This document shows, piece by piece, positions 20,347-28,602 of a stretch of DNA of 52,016 nucleotides. The stretch is from the NCBI GenBank assembly GCA_005888095.1, contig VBKF01000123.1, positions 1 through 52,016 on the forward strand. Reading direction: 5' to 3'. How positions within the stretch are numbered: the first letter of the stretch is position 1; every line of letters begins with the position of its first letter. This stretch comes from Deltaproteobacteria bacterium. GTDB lineage: Bacteria; Desulfobacterota; Binatia; DP-6. Both the position numbers and the translations under genes were made by a program. A model generated the notes under the pieces. The model ran no database searches and was not told the origin of the DNA. It saw only the letters and a program-made list of their open reading frames with translations.

Positions 20347-21099
20347 ATGCTGATTCTTGCGGTGTTCGTGGGACATTGGGTTCTCGCTGCCTTCTTCCAG
20401 TCGAGCTTCCATCATCGCTACGCCTCCCACCGCATGTTCACCATGAGCCGGCGGACAGAGCGGATGTTTCACGTCCTCACCTACGTCGTACAGGGTTCGT
20501 CGTACCTCTCGCCGCGGGCGTACGCGATCCTCCACCGCGAGCACCACGCCTACAGCGACACCGCGCGCGACCCGCACGCTCCCGGCTTCTTCTCGAACGT
20601 GCTCACGATGATGTGGGCCACGGCGGAACGCTACGCCGCGCACGTCACGCGCAGGTCGTCGCCCGAGGCGCGCTTCCTCGGCGGATATCCCGACTGGCCG
20701 GGGCTCGACCGCCTCGGCTCATCGTGGGGCGGCCGCATCGCCTGGGGCACAGTGTACGGCGTCCTCTACCTCTGGCTCGCCACGGCGTGGTGGCAGTTCC
20801 TCCTCCTGCCGATTCACTGGCTCATGGGCCCGGTGCACGGCGCCATCGTGAACTGGTGCGGCCACCGCTACGGCTATCGGAACTTCGGGACCTCGGACGC
20901 GTCGCGCAATTCGCTTCCTGTCGACCTGGTGATGCTCGGCGAGCTCTTCCAGAACAACCATCACCACGCCGCCGGCCGGCCCGATTTCGCGTCCCGGCGT
21001 TTCGAGTGGGACCCGACCCACGCCGTGCTCCGACTCCTGGCCCGTATGCGCGTCATCCAGTGGCGGGCCGACGTTCCCGCGCTTTCCGCCGCGGCTTAA
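20347..21099 (+). CDS. Membrane fatty-acid (acyl-CoA/acyl-lipid) desaturase
   Basis: 250 residues with hydrophobic segments at about 1-18 and 135-165 and three histidine clusters that hold the di-iron centre: HHRYASHR near residue 22, HREHHAYSD near 72 and QNNHHHAA near 205. The pattern fits the delta-9-type desaturase family, which introduces a double bond into acyl chains in the inner membrane. ATG 20347 follows a GGGGGGGAG ribosome site. The 40-bp gap to the RRM gene suggests co-transcription. It ends one base from the convergent aminotransferase gene. The regiospecificity cannot be read. Confidence 0.88.
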   Translation: MLILAVFVGHWVLAAFFQSSFHHRYASHRMFTMSRRTERMFHVLTYVVQGSSYLSPRAYAILHREHHAYSDTARDPHAPGFFSNVLTMMWATAERYAAHVTRRSSPEARFLGGYPDWPGLDRLGSSWGGRIAWGTVYGVLYLWLATAWWQFLLLPIHWLMGPVHGAIVNWCGHRYGYRNFGTSDASRNSLPVDLVMLGELFQNNHHHAAGRPDFASRRFEWDPTHAVLRLLARMRVIQWRADVPALSAAA

Positions 21100-21100
21100 A

Positions 21101-22213
21101 TCAGCGAGGGTCTCCGCGCCGCGCCACGTTCGCCACGACCTCGGCGAGGCGCTGGATCCCCTCGGCGATCTCCTCCGGCGTCAGCGCGCAGAAGGGCAGC
21201 CGCAGGAACCGCTCGCCGTCGGCCGGTTCGGGGAAGAAGCCCCGTCCGTCGCTCAGGTTCAGCCTCGCGGCGGCGGCGCGGGCGCGGAGGTCCTCGGCCC
21301 GGACACCTGCCGAGAGTGCGAGCGAGAGGAAGAAGCCGCCCTCCGGCTCGATCCACGCCGCATCGGCGAGGCAGCGCCGCATCGACGCGCACGCCGCCTC
21401 CAGCCGCGGACGGTAGAGCGCCCGGAGCCGCTCGAGCTGCGGCTCGAGCAGACCCTGGCGGCAGAACTCGTACACCGCCGCCTCGCCGAGGAGGTTGGGC
21501 GTGATGTAGGTATCCTCGGCGGCCTTGGCCAGGCGCGCCACCAGGCGCGCGTCGCCGATCAGGTAGCCGACGCGCACGCCCGGCGAGATCTGCTTGGTGA
21601 AGGACGACATGTGCAGCGTGCGGGCCGGGATGAGCTCGTGCAGCGACACGACCTCCGCGCCCCGGTAGCGAAGCGGACGATAGGGGGCGTCCTCGAGGAT
21701 CCAGAACCCGTGCTCCGCGGCCAGCTCCGCGACCCGCCGCCGGGTGGCGAGCGTCGCCGTCGCGCCCGAGGGGTTCTGGAAATCGGGAATGGTGTAGAGC
21801 AGCCGGGGGCGTGCGCGCCGCACCGCGGTCTCGAGCGCCTCGAGATCGAGCCCCTCCGCCGTGATCGGGACGCCGGCGATCCGCGCCCCGTGCCGGCGGA
21901 GGAGCGTGAGCGTGCGGTCGTAAGTCGGGGACTCGACGAGCACCGTGTCACCGCGCTCGAGCAGCGTCCAGCCCAGCAGGTCGATGAACGGCAGCGAGCC
22001 ATTGCCGAGCAGCACCTGCTCGACGGCCACCCCGTGGCGCGCCGCCAGCCACTCGCGCAGCGGCAGGAACCCCGCGCTCGGCCCGTACTGCAGGACCTGG
22101 ACCTTGCGCTCTCGCAGCACCGCCGCCACGCATTCGGCGAGCTCCGGGGCGGGGAACGCTTCGTCGGCCGGGACGCCGCGCGTGAAGTTGATCGTGCGGT
22201 CGGCAAGGCTCAT
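21101..22213 (-). CDS. PLP-dependent aminotransferase, class I/II (LysN/MocR-like fold)
   Basis: 370 residues of fold-type I. It begins with a substrate-site region (INFTRGVPADEAFP), then QYGPSAGFLPLREWLA, PDFQNPSGAT, and the PLP-binding Lys in SSFTKQISPGVRVGYL. This subgroup includes 2-aminoadipate transaminases and the aminotransferase half of MocR regulators, but no DNA-binding domain is attached here. AAGGA lies 8 nt before ATG 22213. No neighbours define the pathway; a broad-specificity amino-acid transaminase is likely. Confidence 0.85.
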   Translation of the reverse strand: MSLADRTINFTRGVPADEAFPAPELAECVAAVLRERKVQVLQYGPSAGFLPLREWLAARHGVAVEQVLLGNGSLPFIDLLGWTLLERGDTVLVESPTYDRTLTLLRRHGARIAGVPITAEGLDLEALETAVRRARPRLLYTIPDFQNPSGATATLATRRRVAELAAEHGFWILEDAPYRPLRYRGAEVVSLHELIPARTLHMSSFTKQISPGVRVGYLIGDARLVARLAKAAEDTYITPNLLGEAAVYEFCRQGLLEPQLERLRALYRPRLEAACASMRRCLADAAWIEPEGGFFLSLALSAGVRAEDLRARAAAARLNLSDGRGFFPEPADGERFLRLPFCALTPEEIAEGIQRLAEVVANVARRGDPR

Positions 22214-22279
22214 GCGAGAGATCCTTGTACCTCGTCCCGCGCCGCGCTGCGAGCGGCGCTCGACGGTCGTCGAGTCGCG

Positions 22280-22657
22280 CTACGTCGCGCGTCGCTCGAG
22301 CGCATCCACCCGCCGCTCGAGTTGCGCCAGCCGCTTCAGGTCGGCGGTGCGGCCGGTCACGATCGCCTTGGTCAGCCGATCGAAGCGGCCGTTCAGCCGC
22401 TCGAAGTTGCGGTTCATGCGGTCGTTCTGCGCCGCGACCACCCGGACGAGCCGCGTGAGCACGTCGACCGCCTGGTCGAGCCGGGCGTTCGTCTGGTCCA
22501 GACGGGCGTTGGTCTGATCCAGACGGGCGTTGGTCTGATCCAGACGGGCATTGGTGCCCTGCACGGCCTCCTCGACCGCTTCCATGCGTCGCTCGAGCCG
22601 GCGCAGCCGCTCGTCGGTCAGCCGAACTATCCGGCCGTCGTTGTTCCCCGCCGCCAC
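22280..22657 (-). CDS. Small coiled-coil protein with four perfect heptad repeats
   Basis: 125 residues, nearly all predicted coiled coil: LTDERLRRLERRMEAVEEAV, then four exact TNARLDQ heptads (residues 35-62), then RMNRNFERLNGRFDRLTKAI and LKRLAQLERRVDALERR. There is no signal peptide or membrane segment. The start is GTG 22657; an ATG further in (MEAVEEA) is possible. Such proteins are often scaffold or trimeric-coil proteins; function unknown. It stands alone between the aminotransferase and SDR genes. Confidence 0.6.
   Translation of the reverse strand: MAAGNNDGRIVRLTDERLRRLERRMEAVEEAVQGTNARLDQTNARLDQTNARLDQTNARLDQAVDVLTRLVRVVAAQNDRMNRNFERLNGRFDRLTKAIVTGRTADLKRLAQLERRVDALERRAT
22472..22555 (-). 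repeat. Four 21-bp tandem units encoding TNARLDQ heptads
   Basis: Four consecutive 21-bp units, the middle ones almost identical at DNA level, encode exact seven-residue repeats. The near-identity of the DNA, not just the protein, points to recent expansion by slippage. One unit is one full heptad, so length can change without altering coil register. Confidence 0.85.
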
Positions 22658-22711
22658 GGCGACAGTATCGCCGCGGTGCGGCCGAGCGTCAACGGACGAA
22701 CGTGCTTCCGA

Positions 22712-23503
22712 TCAGGTATCGAGCGGCGTCACGTAGGCCGCCGTGATGCCGCCGTCGACGAGGAAGGTCGCCCCGTTCACGAACGACGACTCGTCCGAAG
22801 CCAGGAACAGCGCGGCCGCCGCAACCTCGCGGGCTTCCGCCAGCCGCCCCATCGGGATGTGGACCATCCGCCGCTCGCGTGCCGCGGGATCGGCGAGGAG
22901 CGGGGCGAGCAGCGGTGTGTTCACCGGACCGGGGCAGAGGGCGTTGGCCCGGATGCCGCGGCGGGCGTACTCGACGGCGATCTCGCGCGTGAGCGCCAGC
23001 ACGCCGCCCTTCGAGGCCGTGTACGCGCTCTGCGACGTCGCCGAGCCCACGACGGCGACGAACGACGCCGTGTTGATGATGGTCCCGCCGCCGGCCCGCA
23101 GCAGCGCGGGCACGCCGTACTTGCAGCCGAGGAACACGCCCTTCAGGTTGACGGCGATCACGCGGTCGAAGACCGCCTCGTCGGTGTCGACCACCGAGCC
23201 GTCCGCGTCCGGGAAGATGCCGGCGTTGTTGAAGAGGACGTGCAGCGCGCCGTAACGCTCCTCGGCGAAGCGGACCATGGCGGCGACGCTCGCCGCCGCG
23301 GTGACGTCGGCGGCCGTGAAGGCGGCCATCCCACCGGCGGCCGCGACCGCCCGCACGGTCTCCTCGCCCGCCGCGCGGTGCGCGTCTGCCACGACGACGC
23401 GCGCGCCCTCGGCGGCGAACGCCAGCGCCGCCGCGCGCCCGATGCCCCCTCCCCCGCCGGTGATGACCGCCGTCCGTCCCGCCAGCCGTCCCGCCATGGT
23501 CAT
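22712..23503 (-). CDS. Short-chain dehydrogenase/reductase
   Basis: 263 residues: cofactor site ITGGGGGIGRAAALAF near residue 14, the AD before VTAAASV, LFNNAGIF, catalytic Ser in NTASFVAVVG, and YTASKGG (Tyr, Lys). It ends in NGATFLVDGGITAAYVTPLD, a C-terminus common in actinobacterial and proteobacterial SDRs of unknown substrate. It begins 19 bp after the glutamine-synthetase-family gene, so it is probably in the same transcript. No strong ribosome site is visible; ATG 23497 is a second candidate two codons in. Confidence 0.85.
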   Translation of the reverse strand: MTMAGRLAGRTAVITGGGGGIGRAAALAFAAEGARVVVADAHRAAGEETVRAVAAAGGMAAFTAADVTAAASVAAMVRFAEERYGALHVLFNNAGIFPDADGSVVDTDEAVFDRVIAVNLKGVFLGCKYGVPALLRAGGGTIINTASFVAVVGSATSQSAYTASKGGVLALTREIAVEYARRGIRANALCPGPVNTPLLAPLLADPAARERRMVHIPMGRLAEAREVAAAALFLASDESSFVNGATFLVDGGITAAYVTPLDT

Positions 23504-23522
23504 CAGTATTCTTCGCTCGCGT

Positions 23523-24923
23523 TCATGCCCGCTCGAGGTACCGCCGCCGTTCCCACGACGTCACCGTCTCGTCGAACTTCCGCTGCTCGGTGCGCGCGAA
23601 GTGGACGAGGTGCTCGACCACCTCGGCGCCGAAGGCCTCGCGGAAGAGCGCCGAGCGCTCGAACTCCGCGGTCGCCTCCGGCAGCGAGCGGGGCACCTGC
23701 GGCAGGCCCTCGGCCTTGTAGACGTCGCCCGTGAACATCGGCGGCGGCTCGAGGCGGCGCGCCAGCCCGTCGAGGCCGGCCGCGAGGGTGGCGGCGAAGA
23801 CGAGGTAGGGATTGGCGTCCGCACCCGGGATGCGACACTCGACCCGCAGCGAGCGGCCGTGGCCGACGACGCGGAAGCCCGCGGTGCGGTTGTCGTACGA
23901 CCAGGCGATCCCGGTCGGCGCGAACGACCCCGCCTGGTAGCGCTTGTAGGAGTTGACGTACGGCGCGAAGAGCAGCGTCGACGCCCGCGCGTGGGCCATG
24001 AGCCCGCCGAGCCACCAGCGAAACTTGTCCGAGACGCGCGCGCGCGCGCCGGGGATCGGACCCTCGCCCTCGAACAGCGGCGTCGTGCCGTCGGGCGACC
24101 AGAGGCTCGAGTGGACGTGCATGGAGCTCCCCGCCCAGCGCTCGTCGAGCTTCGCCATGAAGGTGAGCGCCAGGTTCTGCTGATCGGCGATCTCCTTGGC
24201 CGCCTGCTTGTAGAGGACGTGGCGGTCGGCCATCTCGAGCGCGTCGGCGTAGCGGACGTTGATCTCGTGCTGGCCAGGACCCCACTCGCCCTTGGAGAAC
24301 TCGATCGGCACGCCCGAGGCCTCGAGGTGATGGCGGATGGCACCCACCAGCGGCTCTATCTTCCGGCCCTGCATCGTATGGTAGTCCTCGAGGTACCAGC
24401 CGAAGGGCTCGAGGTCGTGGAAGTGCTTGCGCTCGGCGCCGGCGTAGGAGTCGCGCAGCACGAAGAACTCGAGCTCCGAGGCGGTCATGACGCGCACGCC
24501 CGCGGCGGCCGCGCGCTCGACCTGCCGCTTGAGGATGGTGCGCGGCGCCACCGCCACGAGCGCGTCGCGTTCCTCCTCGACGACGTCGCACAGGACGATC
24601 GCCGTGTGCTCGAGCCAGGTCGCGCGGCGGAGCGTCGAGAGGTCCGGCACGCAGCGCACGTCGCCGTAGCCCTTCTCCCACGAGGCGAAGCGATAGCCGG
24701 GGACGGGATCCATCTCCATGTCGCAGGCGAGGAGGTAGTTGCAGGCGTGCATCCCAATGCCCAGCACCTCGTCGCAGAAGTAGCGACCGACGATGCGCTT
24801 CCCGACGAGGCGGCCATAGAGGTCGGGAAAGACGGTGAGCACCGTGTCGACGTCGCCCTGCGCGACGAGGTCGCGCAGCTGGTCGGGGGTCAGGATCGGG
24901 CTCCGGCGGAGCATGGCGGCCAT
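23523..24923 (-). CDS. Glutamine-synthetase-family enzyme (possible gamma-glutamylpolyamine ligase)
   Basis: 466 residues. N-terminal beta-grasp region, then the catalytic barrel: ASELEFFVLRDSYAG and KGEWGPGQHEINVRY (metal-binding Glu residues), MHVHSSLWSPDG (active-site His-x-His), YQAGSFAPTGIAWSYDNRTA and RVECRIPGADANPYL (ATP and glutamate contacts). The absent adenylylation loop and the GQHEINVRY variant match the PuuA-like/GlnA3-type group better than classical GlnA, so a gamma-glutamyl ligase for amines is as likely as ammonia assimilation. ATG 24923 is the probable start; ATG 24914 is an alternative, and neither has a good ribosome site. The SDR directly downstream could act in the same amine or alcohol pathway. 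Confidence 0.88.
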   Translation of the reverse strand: MAAMLRRSPILTPDQLRDLVAQGDVDTVLTVFPDLYGRLVGKRIVGRYFCDEVLGIGMHACNYLLACDMEMDPVPGYRFASWEKGYGDVRCVPDLSTLRRATWLEHTAIVLCDVVEEERDALVAVAPRTILKRQVERAAAAGVRVMTASELEFFVLRDSYAGAERKHFHDLEPFGWYLEDYHTMQGRKIEPLVGAIRHHLEASGVPIEFSKGEWGPGQHEINVRYADALEMADRHVLYKQAAKEIADQQNLALTFMAKLDERWAGSSMHVHSSLWSPDGTTPLFEGEGPIPGARARVSDKFRWWLGGLMAHARASTLLFAPYVNSYKRYQAGSFAPTGIAWSYDNRTAGFRVVGHGRSLRVECRIPGADANPYLVFAATLAAGLDGLARRLEPPPMFTGDVYKAEGLPQVPRSLPEATAEFERSALFREAFGAEVVEHLVHFARTEQRKFDETVTSWERRRYLERA

Positions 24924-25037
24924 CGGGGGCCGATGTAGCACGGAGGGCAGGCGCACGCCACGTTCGAGGGCCCGACGGCTTGACACGGGCCAGTCGTCGA
25001 GCAGATCTCTTGATCGCTGACTTCGCTCCTGCTCGCC

Positions 25038-25337
25038 GTGACCATCGTCGCCGCGGTGTGCTCCGTTGCGATACGCCGCTGGCGCCGGATGCGCCTCCGA
25101 CGGGCGGCGGCCACGCGTGCCGGCTCGTCGCCCGAGCGCGCGATCACCATCCGCTCGTACGCCGAGATGGACGAGCATCTCGTCCGGCGCTGGTGCGCGT
25201 GCGGCGGCTACCTCGAGCGGAGCGGCGAAGGCACGCGCGAGACCGACGGCCGTCGGTTCCGGGTGGCGCGGCTCCGCTGTCAGGAATGCGAGGCGGTCGA
25301 CGAAGTCTTCTTCGACACGACCGAGCTGCTGCACTGA
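25038..25337 (+). CDS. Small zinc-ribbon-like protein with N-terminal membrane segment
   Basis: 99 residues from GTG 25038. A short hydrophobic stretch (MTIVAAVCSVAI, preceded in frame by SLLLAV) is followed by Arg-rich residues, as in a single-span membrane protein with a cytoplasmic domain. The C-terminal part has WCACGG and LRCQECEAVDEVFF, a CxC/CxxC zinc-ribbon-like pair spaced by about 28 residues. No family name is known to me. The start is uncertain: CTG 25017 would complete the hydrophobic helix, and no ribosome site is visible. It is divergent from the glutamine-synthetase-family gene and lies just upstream of the split lipid-methylase module. Confidence 0.6.
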   Translation: MTIVAAVCSVAIRRWRRMRLRRAAATRAGSSPERAITIRSYAEMDEHLVRRWCACGGYLERSGEGTRETDGRRFRVARLRCQECEAVDEVFFDTTELLH

Positions 25338-25402
25338 TGCCTCTCCCGCGGACCGGTCGCACGGGCTTCCCGCCCGGCCCGCACCTGCGCTAGAGACCCC
25401 CC

Positions 25403-25732
25403 ATGGGCACGATCGCCGCCCGAGCGGCCGGCGTCCTCAGGCGGGTGTTCGCGCCGCTCGACGTGCCGATCACGTTCCGCCTCTGGGACGGCACGACGGC
25501 GCGCGTCGGGCAGGGAGACGGCGGCTTCACCGTCGTCCTTCACTCCCGCCGCATCTTCTGGCGCCTGATGCTGCGACCGACGTCGCGCCGTTTCGGCGAG
25601 GCGTTCATCGCCGGCGAGGCGGACATCGAGGGCGACATCTTCTCGGTCGCGGCCGCAGCCAACCGGCTCGAGGCGCTCCGGCTGCCGCTCGGTACGCGGC
25701 TCGCGCTGCTCGCGTCACTGATCCTCCCATGA
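25403..25732 (+). CDS. Detached N-terminal domain of cyclopropane-fatty-acid synthase
   Basis: 109 residues that match the SCP2-like N-terminal domain normally fused in front of the CFA-synthase methyltransferase: VPITFRLWDGTTARVG, FTVVLHSRRIFWRLML, RFGEAFIAGEADIEGDIFSV. In full-length enzymes this domain binds the membrane and lipid. Here it stops at 25732 instead of running into the catalytic domain. Its TGA overlaps the next gene's ATG (ATGA), so translation is coupled. There is no Shine-Dalgarno; TAGAGA begins 12 nt before ATG 25403, so the message may be leaderless. Together with 26824-27753 it would add up to a normal CFA synthase length. Confidence 0.75.
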   Translation: MGTIAARAAGVLRRVFAPLDVPITFRLWDGTTARVGQGDGGFTVVLHSRRIFWRLMLRPTSRRFGEAFIAGEADIEGDIFSVAAAANRLEALRLPLGTRLALLASLILP

Positions 25733-26820
25733 CGACGCACGACGTCCTCGTGGTCGGCGGTGGGCCGGGCGGCAGCACCGTCGCCTGGCGGCTCGCGCGC
25801 GCGGGGCTCCGGGTGCTCGTCCTCGACGCCGCCACCTTTCCGCGCGTCAAGCTCTGCGCCGGCTGGGTGACGCGGCGGGCGCTCGCCGATCTCGAGCTCG
25901 CGCCCGACGCCTATCCGCGCACGATCCAGCCCTTCGCCTCGGTCACCATCGCGGTCGACGGTCGCGAGCACGAGACCCGCTGGGACGAGCCGGTGAGCTA
26001 CGGGATCGTGCGTGCGGAGTTCGACACGTTCCTGCTCCGTCGAGCCGCTGGTGCGGGCGCGGAGGTGCGCGAGGGCGTCCGCGTGCGCGCGGTGCACGAG
26101 GCGGGCGCGGCCGTCATGGTCGAGGCCGGCGCGGAGCGGTTCACGGCGCCGCTCGTGGTCGGCGCGGGCGGCCACGGCTGCCCGGTGGCTCGCGCGCTCG
26201 GCGACGTCGACGCCGCAGCGCAGGTCGTCGTCACGCAGGAGAGCGAGACGCGAATCGGCGCCGAGCGGCTGCGCGAGCTGACGGCGCGTCACGGCACGCC
26301 CGAGCTCATCGCCGAGCCCGACTTCCGCGGCTACGGGTGGTACTTCACCAAGGGCGACTTCCTGAACGTCGGCGTCGGCGCGCTCGGCGGCCTCGCGATC
26401 CGCGAGCGACTCGCCCGCCTCCTTGCCCGGCTGCGCGGCGACGGGCGGCTGCCGCCCGACCTGGCGCTCACGCCCTTTCGCGGGCACGCGTATCGCGTGC
26501 GCCGCGGCCTCCCTCGCCGGCTCGCTGGCGAGCGGTTCGTGCTCGTGGGCGACGCCGCCGGCCTCGCCCGCGACGTCTCGGGCGAAGGCATCGGCCCCGC
26601 CGTCCGGAGCGGGCTCCTCGCCGCCGAGACGATCCTCGACGGCCGGCCCGCGAGCTACGCGGAGCGTGTGGCCGGGACTTTCGGCCGTCCGGAGCACGGG
26701 CTCGCGCGCCTGACGCGGCACCTTCCTGAGTCCATCATCGTCGCCTTCGCGCGGCTCGCCTGTACGCGCCCCGGGCTCCGCCGCCGTCTCGTCCTCGAGG
26801 GCGCCTTCGGGATGGGGTGA
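25729..26820 (+). CDS. Geranylgeranyl-reductase-type FAD oxidoreductase
   Basis: 363 residues. FAD site DVLVVGGGPGGSTVAWRLARAG, then LCAGWVTRRAL (the C-x-G region typical of the geranylgeranyl-reductase family), PLVVGAGGHGCPVAR, the substrate-lid sequence GYGWYFTKGDFLNVGVG, and second FAD contact VLVGDAAGLARDVSGEGIGPA. Family members saturate isoprenoid double bonds in (bacterio)chlorophyll or archaeal lipids, or act as monooxygenase-like halogenation enzymes. It lies between the two halves of a CFA synthase with a 4-bp overlap on one side and 3 bp on the other. An action on the same lipid substrate as that enzyme is therefore likely, as an inference from context. Confidence 0.88.
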   Translation: MTTHDVLVVGGGPGGSTVAWRLARAGLRVLVLDAATFPRVKLCAGWVTRRALADLELAPDAYPRTIQPFASVTIAVDGREHETRWDEPVSYGIVRAEFDTFLLRRAAGAGAEVREGVRVRAVHEAGAAVMVEAGAERFTAPLVVGAGGHGCPVARALGDVDAAAQVVVTQESETRIGAERLRELTARHGTPELIAEPDFRGYGWYFTKGDFLNVGVGALGGLAIRERLARLLARLRGDGRLPPDLALTPFRGHAYRVRRGLPRRLAGERFVLVGDAAGLARDVSGEGIGPAVRSGLLAAETILDGRPASYAERVAGTFGRPEHGLARLTRHLPESIIVAFARLACTRPGLRRRLVLEGAFGMG

Positions 26821-26823
26821 GCC

Positions 26824-27753
26824 ATGCGACGCTGGAGGACCAAACGCTCGGACCGCCGCGCCATCAGCTTCCACTACGACGTCTCGAACGACTTCTACGC
26901 GCTCTTCCTCGATAAGCGGATGGTCTACACGTGCGCCTACTACCGCCGACCCGACGGCGACCTCGACCAGGCGCAGGAGGACAAGCTCGACCTCGTGTGC
27001 CGCAAGCTGCGCCTCGCGCCGGGCGAGCGCCTCCTCGACATCGGCTGCGGCTGGGGGAGCCTCGTCATGTGGGCCGCCGAGCGCTACGGCGTCGAGGCGC
27101 ACGGCGTCACGCTCTCGGCCGCGCAGGCCGAGTGGGCCGGGAGCGCGATCCGTCGCGCGGGCCTCGAGGGCCGAGCGCGCGTCGAGCACCTCGACTACCG
27201 GGACCTCCCGGCGGGGCTGCGCTTCGAGAAGATCGCCGCGGTCGGCGTCATCGAGCACATCGGCATCCGCAACTACCCCGCCTACTTCGCGCGCGTCCAC
27301 CGGCTGCTCCAGCCGGGCGGGCTCTTCCTGAACCATGGCATCACGCACGAGAAGCACTGGCGGCGGACCAGCCAGACCGAGTTCTTCGAGCGACACGTCT
27401 TCCCGAACGCCGAGCTCGACAACGTGAGCCACACGCTCGACGCGCTCGAGCAGGCGCGCTTCGAGATCCTCGACGTGGAGGCCCTCCGCGCCCACTACGC
27501 GCGCACGACGCGGCAGTGGGTCGAGCGCCTGCAGGCGAACGCCGAGCAGGCGCGGGCGCTCGTCGGCGAGCGCGTCTACCGGACCTGGCTCCTCTACCTC
27601 GCGGCCTCCGCGGTGTCGTTCATGCAGGGCTCGATCGGCCTCTACCAGATCGTGGCCACGCGGCCCGACCCGGCGGCTGCGACCGCGGTGCCCGCCACCC
27701 GCGAACCGATCTATGCGCGGGCGGAACAACCAGCCCTCGCGCGGGCCTCCTGA
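26824..27753 (+). CDS. CFA-synthase catalytic domain (SAM-dependent lipid methyltransferase)
   Basis: 309 residues starting almost directly at the catalytic domain: ISFHYDVSNDFYALFLDKRM, VYTCAYY, SAM site LLDIGCGWGSLVMWAAERYG, then GVTLSAAQ, KIAAVGVIEHIGIRNY and FLNHGIT. Cyclopropane synthases and mycolic-acid methyltransferases of this family add a methylene or methyl group to a double bond of membrane phospholipid acyl chains. The usual N-terminal domain is missing and is found two genes upstream. Starts 3 bp after the flavoprotein stop. The product could be cyclopropane, methyl-branched or otherwise modified acyl chains; which one cannot be read from sequence. Convergent with the TrmN6-like gene, 6-bp gap. 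Confidence 0.9.
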   Translation: MRRWRTKRSDRRAISFHYDVSNDFYALFLDKRMVYTCAYYRRPDGDLDQAQEDKLDLVCRKLRLAPGERLLDIGCGWGSLVMWAAERYGVEAHGVTLSAAQAEWAGSAIRRAGLEGRARVEHLDYRDLPAGLRFEKIAAVGVIEHIGIRNYPAYFARVHRLLQPGGLFLNHGITHEKHWRRTSQTEFFERHVFPNAELDNVSHTLDALEQARFEILDVEALRAHYARTTRQWVERLQANAEQARALVGERVYRTWLLYLAASAVSFMQGSIGLYQIVATRPDPAAATAVPATREPIYARAEQPALARAS

Positions 27754-27759
27754 GGCGGC

Positions 27760-28602
27760 TCAGGGCGGCATCCCCATCTCGCGCCGCAACGCCTGGAACG
27801 CATCCGTCCGCCGCCCCGCCCGATCGCGCACGACCAGCGGCGGGTGCACGGCCGTCGCGCCGGGCTCGCCTGCGCGGCGCATGCCGTAGACCGAGAACAG
27901 CGCCGCCTTCCCCTCGCGCGGGACGACGTCGAGTCGCGCGTCGACGCCGAGCCCCGCGGCCTCGGCCGCGGCGAGCACACGCTCGACCTGTGCCGCCGCC
28001 TGGCAGACGACGAAACGGCCGCCCGGCGCCATCCAGCGCGCCGCGGCGACGCAGTAGTCCTCGATTCCGCCCCGGATCTCCAGGTGGCACGGCCCACACT
28101 GGACGCGCGACGGCGGCGTCGCGCTGCCCGGGTGGAGGTACGGCGGCGTCCCGGCGACGAGGTCGAAGGCCGCGGGCGGCAGCAAGCCCGGGTCGCGCAG
28201 GTCGCCGAGGACGACGCGGCAGCGGCCGGTCGCGCCGTTCCATGCGACTGAGCGCCGGGCGAGCGCGACGCTCATCTCCTGCGCCTCGATGCCGACGGCG
28301 CGCGTCGCGGGGAACCGCCACGCCAGCAGCATGAGGACGGCACCGATGCCGCAGCCGAGGTCGAGGACCGTTCGGGCCGGGGCCTCCTCGAGGAGCCGGG
28401 CCGCGAACCAGGCCGTCACGAGGTCGTCCAGCGACCAGCGATGCCCGTCGAGCCGCTGCAGGATCCGCCAGTCGCCCGCCAGATAGCAGAGGTCCTCGCC
28501 GGGACCGGGACCTCCCACCCCCTGCGGGCCCGCCGGCGGTGGCCCCGCCGCCCGCCAGCCGTCCGGCCGGCGGGCGGCCCGGATGATTCCCGCCTGGTTC
28601 AC
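27760..28602 (-). CDS. TrmN6/YfiC-like adenine methyltransferase, motif IV altered
   Basis: 280 residues from GTG 28602, which overlaps the histidine-kinase stop as GTGA, so the two are coupled. Motifs: WRILQRLDGHRWSLDDLVTA (substrate-side region as in YfiC), SAM site VLDLGCGIGAVLML, GIEAQEMSVALARRSVAWNG, and motif IV AGTPPYLHPGSATPP. YfiC-type enzymes methylate N6 of A37 in tRNA1(Val) and have N-P-P-Y; here the Asn is Thr. The Pro-rich N-terminal 35 residues look unstructured. It could be a tRNA, rRNA or protein N-methylase of the same fold. The Thr variant lowers confidence in N6-adenine activity. Confidence 0.75.
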   Translation of the reverse strand: MNQAGIIRAARRPDGWRAAGPPPAGPQGVGGPGPGEDLCYLAGDWRILQRLDGHRWSLDDLVTAWFAARLLEEAPARTVLDLGCGIGAVLMLLAWRFPATRAVGIEAQEMSVALARRSVAWNGATGRCRVVLGDLRDPGLLPPAAFDLVAGTPPYLHPGSATPPSRVQCGPCHLEIRGGIEDYCVAAARWMAPGGRFVVCQAAAQVERVLAAAEAAGLGVDARLDVVPREGKAALFSVYGMRRAGEPGATAVHPPLVVRDRAGRRTDAFQALRREMGMPP

